From assembly GCF_048569485.1 (NCBI RefSeq), contig NC_134353.1:422340243-422404242 (forward strand): a DNA stretch of 64,000 nt, given 5' to 3'. The notes under the pieces were generated by a model that searched no databases, was not told the DNA's origin, and saw nothing but the letters and a program-made list of their open reading frames with translations. The position numbers were made by a program, and so were the translations under genes. This DNA is from Anomaloglossus baeobatrachus (lineage: Eukaryota; Chordata; Amphibia; Anura; Aromobatidae). Below, one piece after another: positions 25,001 through 34,812 of this stretch. Numbering within the stretch: position 1 is the first letter of the stretch; each line of letters begins with the position of its first letter.

Positions 25001-28000
25001 TGTTTGCTGGTATAATGGCTTAGTAACAATGAGTTTGAGTGTGCAATGCAGAGGTGCTGCAAATAGATTTGCATTAATGGGACACTAATGGAAGTCCAAC
25101 TGCCACTTTTAGGATGCCACTAAGTTTACTCAGTGTTGGCTAGTATAATGTCTTAGTAACAATGAGTTGTAGTGTGCAATGCAGAGGTGCTGCAAATAGC
25201 TTTGCACTAGTGGGACACTAATGGAAGTCCAACTGCCACTTTTAGGATGCCACTAAGTTTACTCAGTGTTTGCTAGTATAATGTCTTAGTAACAATGAGT
25301 TTGAGTGTGCAATGGAGAGGTGCTGCAAATAGATTTGCACTAGTGGGACACTAATGGAAGTCCAACAGCCACTTTTAGGATGCCACTAAGTTTACTCAGT
25401 GCTTGCTAGTAGAATGGCTTAGTAACAATGAGTTTGAGTGTGCAATTCAGAGGAGCTGCAAACAGCTTTGCACTAGTGGGACACTAATGGAAGTCCAACT
25501 GCCACTTTTAGGATGCCATTAAGTTTTCTCAGTGTTTGCTAGTATAATGGCTTAGTAACAATGAGTTTGAGTGTGCAATGCAGAGGTGCTGCAAATAGAT
25601 TTGCACTAGCGGGACACTAATGGAAGTCCAACTGCCACTTTTAGGATGCCACTAAGTTTACTCAGTGTTTGCTAGTATAATGGCTTAGTAACAATGAGTT
25701 TGAGTGTGCAATGCAGAGGTGCTGCAAATAGCTTTGCACTAGTGGGACACTAATGGAAGTCCAACTGCCACTTTTAGGATGCCACTAAGTTTACTCAGTG
25801 TTTGCTAGTATAATGGCTTAGTAACAATGAGTTTAAGTGTGCAATGCAGAGGTGCTGCAAATAGATTTGCGCTAGTGGGACACTAATGGAAGTCCAACTG
25901 CCACTTTTAGGATGCCACTAAGTTTACTCAGTGTTTGCTAGTATAATGGCTTAGTAACAATGAGTTTGAGTGTGCAATGCAGAGGTGCTGCAAATAGATT
26001 TGCAATAGTGGGACACTAATGGAAGTCTAACTGCCACTTTTAGAATGCCACAAAGTTTATTCAGTGTGTGCTAGTATAATGGCTTAGTAACAATGAGTTT
26101 GAGTGTGCAATGCAGAGGTGCTGCAAATAGCTTTGCACTAGTGGGACACTAATGGAAGCCAACTGCCACTTTTAGGATGCCACTAAGTTTACTCAGTGTT
26201 TGCTATTATAATGGCTTAGTAACAATGAGTTTGAGTGTGCAATGCAGAGGTGCTGCAGATAGCTTTGCACTAGTGGGACACTAATGGAAGTCCAACTGCC
26301 ACTTTTAGGATGCCACTAAGTTTATTCAGTGTTTGCTAGTATAATGGCTTGGTAACAATGAGTTTGAGTGTGCAATGCAGAGGTGCTGCAAATAGCTTTG
26401 CACTAGTGGGACACTAATGGAGGTCTAACTGCCACTTTTGTGGTGCCACTAAGTTTACTTAGTGTTTGCTAGTATAAGGGCTTAGTAACAATGAGTTTGA
26501 GTGTGCAATGCAGAGGTGATGCAAATAGCTTTGCACTAGTGGGACACTAATGGAAGTCCAACTGCCAGTTTTAGGATGCCACTAAGTTTACTCAGTGTTT
26601 TCTAGTATAATGGCTTAGTAACGATGAGCTTGAGTGTGCAATGCAGAGGTGCTGCAAATAGATTTGCACTAGTGGTACACTAATGGAAGTCCAACTGCCA
26701 CTTTTAGGATGCCACTAAGTTTACTCAGTGTTTGCTAGTATAATGGCTTAGTAACAATGAGTTTGAGTGTGCAATGCAGAGGTGCTGCAAATAGATTTGC
26801 ACTAGTGGGACACTAATGGAAGTCCAACAGCCACTTTTAGAATGCCACAAAGTTTATTCAGTGTTTGCTAGTATAATGGCTTAGTAACAATGAGTTTGAG
26901 TGTGCAATGCAGAGGTGCTGCAAATAGCTTTGCACTAGTGGGACACTAATGGAAGCCAACTGCCACTTTTAGGATGCCACTAAGTTTACTCAGTGTTTGC
27001 TATTATAATGGCTCAGTAACAATGAGTTTGAGTGTGCAATGCAGAGGTGCTGCAAATAGCTTTGCACTAGTGGGACACTAATGGAAGTCCAGCTGCCACT
27101 TTTAGGATGCCACTAAGTTTACTCAGTGTTTGCTAGTATAATGGCTTAGTAACAATGAGTTTGAGTGTGCAATGCAGAGGTGCTGCAAATAGCTTTGCAC
27201 TAGTGGGACACTAATGGAGGTCTAACTGCCACTTTTGTGGTGCCACTAAGTTTACTTAGTGTTTGCTAGTATAAGGGCTTAGTAACAATGAGTTTGAGTG
27301 TAAAATGCAGAGGTGCTGCAAATAGCTTTGCACTAGTGGGACACTAATGGAAGTCCAACTGCCAGTTTTAGGATGCCACTAAGTTTACTCAGTGTTTGCT
27401 AGTATAATGGCTTAGTAACCATGAGTTTGAGTGTGCAATGCAGAGGTGCTGCAAATAGATTTGCACTAGTGGGACACTAATGGAAGTCCAACAGCCTATT
27501 TTAGGATGCCACTAAGTTTACTCAGTGCTTGCTAGTAGAATGGCTTAGTAACAATGAGTTTGAGTGTGCAATGCAGAGGTGCTGCAAATAGCTTTGCACT
27601 AGTGGGACACTAATGGAAGTCCAACAGCCACTTTTAGGATACCACTAAGTTTACTCCGTGTTTGCTAGTATAATGGCTTAGTAACAGTGAGTTTGAGTGT
27701 GCAATGCAGAGGTGCTGCAAATAGCTTTGCACTAGTGGGACACTAATGGAAGTCCAACTGCCACTTTTAGGATGCCACTAAGTTTACTCAGTGTTTGCTA
27801 TTATAATGGCTTAGTAACAATGAGTTTGAGTGTGCAATGAAGAGGTGCTGCAAAAAGCTTTGCACTAGTGGGACACTAATGGAAGTCCAACTGCCACTTT
27901 TAGGATGCCACTAAGTTTACTCAGTGTTTGCTGGTATAATGGCTTAGTAACAATGAGTTTGAGTTTGCAATGTAGAGGTGCTGCAAATAGATTTGCATTA

Positions 28001-29406
28001 GTGGGACACTAATGGAAGTCCAACTGCCACTTTTAGGATGCCACTAATTTTACTCAGTGTTTGCTAGTATAATGGCTTAGTAACAATGAGTTTGAGTGTG
28101 CAATGCAGAGGTGCTGCAAATAGATTTGCACTAGTGGGACACTAATGGAAGTCCAACAGCCACTTTTAGGATGCCACTAAGTTTACTCAGTGTTTGCTAG
28201 TATAATGGCTTAGTAACAATGAGTTTGAGTGTGCAATGCAGAGGTGCTGCAAATAGATTTGCACTAGTGGGACACTAATGGAAGGCCAACTGCCACTTTT
28301 AGGTTGCCACAAAGTTTACTCAGTGTTTGCTAGTATAATGGCTTAGTAACAATGAGTTTGAGTGTGCAATGAAGAGGTGCTGCAAATAGCTTTGCACTAG
28401 TGGGACACTAATGGAATTCCAACTGCCACTTTTAGGATGCCACTAAGTTTACTCAGTGTTTGCTGGTATAATGGCTTAGTAACAATGAGTTTGAGCGTGC
28501 AATGCAGAGGTGCTGCAAATAGATTTGCATTAGTGGGACACTAATGGAAGTCCAACTGCCACTTTTAGGATGCCACTAAGTTTACTCAGTGTTTGCTAGT
28601 ATAATGTCTTAGTAACAATGAGTTTGAGTGTGCAATCCAGAGGTGCTGCAAATAGATTTGCACTAGTGGGACACTAATGGAAGTCCAACAGCCACTTTTA
28701 GGATGCCACTAAGTTTACTCAGTGTTTGCTCGTATAATAGCTTAGTAACAATGAGTTTGAGTGTGCAATGCAGAGGTGCTGCAAATAGCTTTGCACTAGT
28801 GGGACACTAATGGAAGTCCAACTGCCACTTTTAGGATGCCACTAAGTTTACTCAGTGCTTGCTAGTATAATGGCTTAGTAACAATGAGTTTAAGTGTGCA
28901 ATGCAGAGGTGCTGCAAATAGATTTGCACTAGTGGGACACTAATGGAAGTCCAACTTCCACTTTTAGGATGCCACTAAGTTTACTCAGTGTTTGCTAGTA
29001 TAATGGCTTAGTAACAATGAGTTTGAGTGTGCAATGCAGAGGTGCTGCAAAGAGCTTTGCACTAGTGGGACACTAATGGAAGTCCAACTGCCACTTTTAG
29101 GATGCCACTAAGTTTACTCAGAGCTTGCTAATATAATGGCTTAGTAACAATGAGTTTAAGTGTGCAATGCAGAGGTGCTGCAAATAGATTTGCACTAGTG
29201 GGACACTAATGGAAGTCCAACTTCCACTTTTAGGATGCCACTAAGTTTACTCAGTGTTTGCTAGTATAATGGCTTAGTAACAATGAGTTTGAGTGTGCAA
29301 TGCAGAGGTGCTACAAATAGATTTACACTAGTGGGACACTAATGGAAGTCCAACGGCCACTTTTAGGATGCCACTAAGTTTACTCAGTGTTTGCTAGTAT
29401 AATGGC

Positions 29407-30277
29407 TGTCACGCTTCCCGGTCCCCGTGCCTCGCTCTCCGGTCCCCGTGGCCCGCTCTCCGGTCCCCGTGGCCCGCTCTCCGGTCCCCCTAGTCTGCCC
29501 CCCGGTTCCCGGCGGCGTCCCCTGCTTACCACTCCGGTCCCGGTCCCATCCTCCTTGCCTGCACCCTCCATGTGTCCTGCTTTCCGCTCCCGGCGCTCCT
29601 CTGCGACCTGGGACACACAGCCGGGCACTCCTGCTTCCACCTCACCGCTCCCTGGACCGGCTTCTGGCACACGGGCCTCGCGCATGCGCATTAAGGTGCG
29701 CGCGCGGTCATTGACCCTCTCTTAAAGGGCCAGCACCCAGAAACAGGAAATTGCATAGACAGATACAGGGTATATTAGGTTTCTCTTTCCTGGTGGGCGG
29801 GGCCTGTTCTACGTGTTTAGCAAGCTAGTGTTTAGGTCCCCGTATTGCTTTGCCCTGTGCTTTGCCCTATATTAACCCTGTCTGTCTCGCAGAGCCTGCC
29901 CTGCCACGCCAGCCGCTCCGAACCAAGTCCATCCCTTGACCCTGACGGTGACTTCGGCGTATGTTCCACCACCTCTGCAGCTCCGCCAGTCTCCAGTCCC
30001 TGGCTCCGTTCGGTGACCCGTCCCATCGCTCAGCAGGTTCCGGATTCCGCCTGACCCTACAACCCGGCCTCGGACCCTGAGCTTCGTCACCCAGACTACC
30101 ATCCAGAACTCTGTGTGCTCAGCGACATCCACCTTTCCTGCTCCTCTACGGACTGTCTGGCTACCAATAGTGCTTCGGCTGCCATGCATCAGGACTCTCT
30201 GGCGGGGTGACCAGCCTGGCTGCCTCCTCAGGGGAGATCGGTGTACGGTCCAGTGTTTCCACCACCCGGACGTAACA
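29407..30277 (+). repeat. 5' LTR of the Sushi-like element
   Basis: This is 871 bp, the same length as its partner. It opens with about three tandem copies of a 21-bp GC-rich unit (about 29420-29490). The terminal inverted motif is TGTCACG...CGTAACA. The gag start codon follows only 13 bases after the LTR end, so the primer-binding site must be short or unusual; I did not identify the primer tRNA. Confidence 0.93.
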
Positions 30278-30290
30278 GCTAGAACAGGTC

Positions 30291-31235
30291 ATGGATCCCG
30301 CCGAAGCACTAGCGGCCTTGCAGCAGGAACTCGTACGCCAGCGCGAGACCCAGACCCGCATGCTGACCTTCATGTCTTCTGTGGATACCCGCCTGAACTC
30401 ACTACAAGCAACCACCACGTCCTTGGCATCTCAGGTTTCCACTGTACAATCCTCGGCTGCAGCTCCCGTGGCAGCCTCCTCGGATGCTTCCAAACTTCGT
30501 TTGGCCTCACCACCCCGGTACGCCGGAGATCCCAAGACCTGCAAGGGATTCATAAATCAATGCTCCCTCCATTTCAAGCTGCTGCCGCACCTTTTTGCCT
30601 CTGACCAAGCCAAGGTCGCGTTTATGATGTCCCATCTAGAGGGAGAGGCACTGGCCTGGATGAACCCCTTGTGGGAGAAGGAGGATCCTGTAACCACCGA
30701 CATCCAGGAATTCCTGCAGGCTTTTCGTAGCACCTTTGACGAGCCCGGACGCGCCTCCACGTCTGCCTCATCCCTCCTCCGGCTACATCAGGGGACTCTG
30801 ACGGTGGGCCAATAAGCTATTCGTTTTCGCACCTTGGCCTCGGAACTAGGGTGGAACAACGAGGCCCTAACCGCCGCCTTCTGGGAGGGACTCTCAGGTC
30901 GTAATAAAGATGAGCTGGCTGGTCGTGACGTGCCTTCCACCCTGGATGCCCTGATTGCTCTAGCGACTCGAGTGGATCTTCGCTTTCAGGAACGATCCAA
31001 AGAGGTGTCCTGCGAGAGGCGTCCGATAAGGCACTCCTCCCCACCACAGAAGTCCATCGCTCCCCAGTCGGTCTCACCTGGCGCGTCTACCATCGAGCCC
31101 ATGCAGATTGACCGCCTGAAGCAGTCTGAGCAACGCAGAGCAGAACGACTAGCAAAGGGTCTCTGCTTCTACTGCGGTTATGGCACACACCTGCTACGCT
31201 CTTGTCCCGAGAAGCCGGGAAACTCCAAAGCCTAG
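30291..31235 (+). pseudogene. gag-derived region of the Sushi-like element (fossil)
   Basis: The region begins MDPAEALAALQQELV, a coiled-coil-like start typical of Sushi-type gag. It continues with capsid-like sequence (RYAGDPKTCKGFINQC, then EGEALAWMNPLW). Near 31160-31205 lies a CCHC zinc knuckle (CFYCGYGTHLLRSC). In this family gag forms the particle and the knuckle binds element RNA. The region is a broken fossil copy. Confidence 0.88.
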
Positions 31236-33925
31236 GCTTGGTAGGAGAGGCCACCCTAGGTGCTGGGACTCTCTCAGACTCCGTTACATGGACTGTTCAA
31301 GTCACTACTGAAGAGACCCGGTTCACGGCTGAGGCATACCTCGATTCCGGAGCAGCAGGCAACTTCATCCAGCAGGCCACGGTGGATAAGTACCAGGTGC
31401 CTGTCCTCCCACTAGAAAAACCGCAGGTGATCTGCGCCCTTGCATTGACTACCGGGGATTAAACCCGATCACCGTAAAAAACAAATACCCTCTGCCACTC
31501 ATCCCCGAACTATTCGATCGGCTCCAAGGAGCTCGTGTATTTACCAAGTTGGACCTCCGTGGGGCCTATAACCTGGTTCACATTCGCGCTGGAGACGAAT
31601 TTAAGACCGCATTCAACACTCGGGATGGGCACTACGAGTATTGTGTCATGCCCTTTGGTCTGTGTAATGCTCCGGCAGTCTTCCAAGAATTGGTAAACGA
31701 CGTGTTCAGAGATCTCCTCTATGTCTGTGTCGTGGTGTATCTGGACGACATTCTGGTCTTCTCTCCGGACATACAGACCCACAGACAGAACGTGCAGCTA
31801 GTACTCCAAAGGCTTAGAGAGAACGTCTGTACGCCAAGTACGAGAAGTGCGTCTTCGAAAAGTCGTCCCTTCCCTTCCTGGGTTATGTAATCTCGGACAT
31901 CGGCCTGCAGATGGACCCCGAGAAAGTGTCTTCCATCCTCAACTGGCCTCCTCCATCCGGACTGAAGGCTATCCAACGCTTCCTTGGCTTTGCGAACTAT
32001 TATCGGCAATTCATCCCGCACTTCTCTGCCCTGACTGCGCCTCTCTCTGCCTTGACCAAGAAGGGAGCTAATCCAGGACTGGCCACCGGCAGCCGATGCC
32101 GCGTTCTGCTCATTGAAACAGGCGTTTGCTTCTTCCCAAGTTCTCCATCGTCCTGAATTGAATCGACAGTTCACCTTAGAGGTGGATGCCTCCTCCTCAG
32201 GGGCCGGGGCAGTGTTGATGCAGAAATCCTGCTCCGGGAAGATAGTTACATGCGGATTCTTCTCCAAGAGCTTCTTGGCACCCGAACGCAACTACACCAT
32301 CGGTGATCGGGAGCTACTGGCCGTCAAGCTGGCCTTGGAGGAATGGCGCTACCTCTTGGAGGGAGCTGTATACCCTGTGATTATCTACATGGACCACAAG
32401 AATCTGGAGTACCTGCGGTCAGCCCAAAGACTGAACCCACAACAAGCCCGCTGGTCCTTGTTTTTCGCTCGTTTTGATTTCCAACTCCATTTTTGGCCCG
32501 CGGACAAGAACGTGCGGGCAGACGCCTTGTCTAGGTCCTTCGTGCCCATAGAGCTGGAGGAGGAGACGTGCCAGCCCATCATCAGTCCCAGTAAAGTCAT
32601 TCCGGTGGCTCCTGTCGCTCTGACTCAGATACCCCCTGGGAAAACCTATGTCTCTGATACTGACAGACAGAGAGTCCTGCAGTGGGGCCATGCCTCAAAG
32701 GTCGCCGGCCACGCTGGTCAGAAGAAGACGTGTAGTTCGATTGTCCGTCACTATTGGTGGCCGTCTCTCCGTAAAGACGTCGCAACCTTCGTCTCAGCCT
32801 GTTCGTCCTGTGCCCGGAACAAGACAACCAAGCACCTACCATATGGACGTCTTCTGCCTCTGCCCATTCCTTCCGTTCCGTGGCAACATATTGCAATGGA
32901 CTTCATTACGGACTTACCCTTATCCGCTGGACACACAGTCATATGGGTTGTGGTGGACCGTTTCTCAAAAATGGCTCACTTCATTCCCATGGCCGGGCTG
33001 CCCTCTGCCCAGGAACTAGCTGACTCCTTCATACACCATATATTCCGATTGCATGGCTTTCCCGCACACATTGTGTCCGACAAAGGAACTCAGTTTACCT
33101 CGCGCTTCTGGAGGGCCCTCTGCAAACATCTCGGAGTATCTCTGGACTTTTCTTCTGCCTACCATCCCCAGTCAAATGGGCAAGTGGAACGGGTCAATCA
33201 GATCCTGACCTCCTTCCTGCGCCACTACGTTAATGCCCATCACGATGACTGGTCCGCGCTTCTTCCTTGGGCTGAGTTCTCCCACAACCACCCCGTCAGC
33301 GAGTCCACTTCCTGCTCTCCCTTCTGAGTCGTTTACAGACTTCAGCCTTCTGTCCCATTGCCAGTATCCTCAGCTTCCGATGTCCCCGCAGCAGATGCTC
33401 TGGTCCAGGACTTCTCAGCCATATGGAGCTCTGTCAAGACTTCCCTAGAGCGTGCTTCTTTGCGGATGAAGAGACATGCGGACAAAAGGCGCCTGGATCC
33501 CCCGTGTTTCTCCCCAGGTGATCTGGTCTGGCTTGCATCCAAATATGTCCGATTGAAGTTGCCATCATACAAGTTGGGTCCTCGTTACATCGGGCCGTTT
33601 AAAGTCATCAGCAAGATCAATGCAGTCTCCTACAAGCTGCAGCTCCCGGCCACGATGCGGATACCCAACTCCTTCCATGTCTCCTTGCTCAAGCCTGTTG
33701 TCCTTGGTCCCTTCTCCGCTGAGGCCGGTACTGCTCCTCCTCCCATCGCTGACGATGACATCTATGCGGTAAGGGATATCGTGGCCATGAAGACCGTGCG
33801 AGGTCGGCAATACTTCCTGGTGGACAGGGCGGGTTATGGTCCCGAGGACAGGTCCTGGGAGCCCCGGGAGAATGTTGGCACTCCTCTGATACGTGCCTCC
33901 CTGTCCCGGTTGCGGGGAGGGGGGC
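31236..33925 (+). pseudogene. pol-derived region: protease, RT, RNase H, integrase, chromodomain (fossil)
   Basis: Recognisable parts, in order: an aspartic protease motif (YLDSGAAGNF, near 31336-31365); RT ([12 protein letters not shown] near 31540, [11 protein letters not shown] near 31645, and the YLDD box at 31738-31749); RNase H (TLEVDASSSGAGAVL near 32173, YMDHKNLEYL near 32391); an integrase HHCC zinc finger (about 32685-32820), and catalytic-core segments near 32895 (MDFITDLP), 33075 (VSDKGTQFTS) and 33165 (YHPQSNGQVERVNQ); then a chromodomain-like tail (about 33760-33880, YFLVDRAGYGPEDRSWEP). Chromodomains in this lineage steer integration to marked chromatin. The region is broken in several places and is a fossil. 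Confidence 0.92.
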
Positions 33926-33941
33926 GTGGGGGAGGGGGTAC
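33910..33941 (+). other. Polypurine tract before the 3' LTR
   Basis: A G-rich run (GGGGAGGGGGGCGTGGGGG and similar) ends exactly at the 3' LTR start. In LTR retroelements such a tract primes plus-strand DNA synthesis. The GTAC interruption just before the LTR is tolerated in related elements. Confidence 0.7.
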
Positions 33942-34812
33942 TGTCACGCTTCCCGGTCTCCGTGCCCCGCTCTCCGGTCCCCGTGGCCCGCTCTCCGGTC
34001 CCCGTGGCCCGCTCTCCGGTCCCCCTGGTCCGCCCCCCGGTTCCCGGCGGCGTCCCCTGCTTACCACTCCGGTCCCGGTCCCATCCTCCTTGCCTGCACC
34101 CTCCATGTGTCCTGCTTTCCGCTCCCGGCGCTCCTCTGCGACCTGGGACACACAGCCGGGCACTCCTGCTTCCACCTCACCGCTCCCTGGACTGGCTTCT
34201 GGCACACGGGCCTCGCGCATGCGCATTAGGGCGCGCGTGCGGTCATTGACCCTCTCTTAAAGGGCCAGCACCCAGAAACAGGAAATTGCATAGACAGGTA
34301 CAGGATATATTAGGTTTCTCTTTCCTGGTGGGTGGGGCCTGTTCTACGTGTTTAGCAAGCTAGTGTTCAGGTCCCCGTATTGCTTTGCCCTGTGCTTTGC
34401 CCTATATTAACCCTGTCTGTCTCGCAGAGCCTGCCCTGCCACGCCAGCCGCTCCGAACCAAGTCCATCCCTGGACCCTGACGGTGACTTCGGCGGATGTT
34501 CCACCACCTCTGCAGCTCCGCCAGTCTCCAGTCCCTGGCTCCGTTCGGTGACCCGTCCCATCGCTCAGCAGGTTCCGGATTCCGCCTGACCCTACAACCC
34601 GGCCTCGGACCCTGAGCTTCGTCACCCGGACTACCATCCAGAACTCCGTGTGCTCAGCGACATCCACCTTTCCTGCTCCTCTACGGACTGTCTGACTACC
34701 AATAGTGCTTCGGCTGCCGTGCATCAGGACTCTCTGGCGGGGTGACCGGCCTGGCTGCCTCCTCAGGGGAGATCGGTGTACGGTCCAGTGTTTCCACCAC
34801 CCGGACGTAACA
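33942..34812 (+). repeat. 3' LTR of the Sushi-like element
   Basis: This is 871 bp and starts TGTCACG directly after the polypurine tract. It carries the same three-fold 21-bp GC-rich unit as the 5' LTR (about 33956-34024), and its last base abuts the second ATGGC target copy. It is about 97.8 percent identical to the 5' LTR by eye. Confidence 0.93.

Larger units (their letters stand above)
2674..29406 (+). repeat. 133-bp satellite array, left block (about 201 monomers)
   Basis: The monomer is 133 bp: AAGTTT at 2674 recurs at 2807 and throughout, with occasional one- or two-base deletions (for example GTCCAAC versus GCCAAC). The consensus has no CpG dinucleotide and contains the perfect octamer palindrome CACTAGTG. 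Variant classes are shared between distant monomers: AAATAGCTTT, AAATAGATTT, AAATATCTTT and AAATAGCATT before the palindrome; GGCTTAGTAAC, GTCTTAGTAAC and GGCTTAGAAAC in the first half. No coding frame, RNA gene or promoter is supported. The array is interrupted at 29407 by an LTR element and resumes in register afterwards. Such arrays are typical of heterochromatin; centromeric location cannot be read from sequence. Confidence 0.97.
29407..34812 (+). mobile_element. Ty3/Gypsy chromovirus (Sushi-like) LTR retrotransposon fossil, full structure, broken coding
   Basis: The element is 5,406 bp, with two 871-bp LTRs that begin TGTCACG and end CGTAACA. It is flanked by the 5-bp target duplication ATGGC (29402-29406 and 34813-34817), and the satellite monomer continues in register across it. 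Order of parts: 5' LTR, gag, protease, reverse transcriptase, RNase H, integrase, chromodomain, purine-rich tract, 3' LTR. The LTR pair differs at about 19 of 871 sites (about 2.2 percent, mostly transitions). This suggests an insertion of some millions of years, the exact value depending on the rate assumed. The coding region is broken in several places (roughly five to ten) and is treated as a fossil. Pol order plus the C-terminal chromodomain place it in the vertebrate chromovirus (Sushi) group. Confidence 0.95.

Noticed and set aside
30113-30604. 163-codon frame crossing the 5' LTR end
   Set aside because: It runs from LTR into gag in a frame other than the gag-like one and has no domain. 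It is a shadow frame of a fossil element.
29380-34260. Long proline- and arginine-rich open frames over the LTRs (for example 29427-29714 and 33893-34249)
   Set aside because: They arise from the GC-rich 21-bp repeat and overlap in several frames on both strands. They follow the LTR copies and have no protein family signature.
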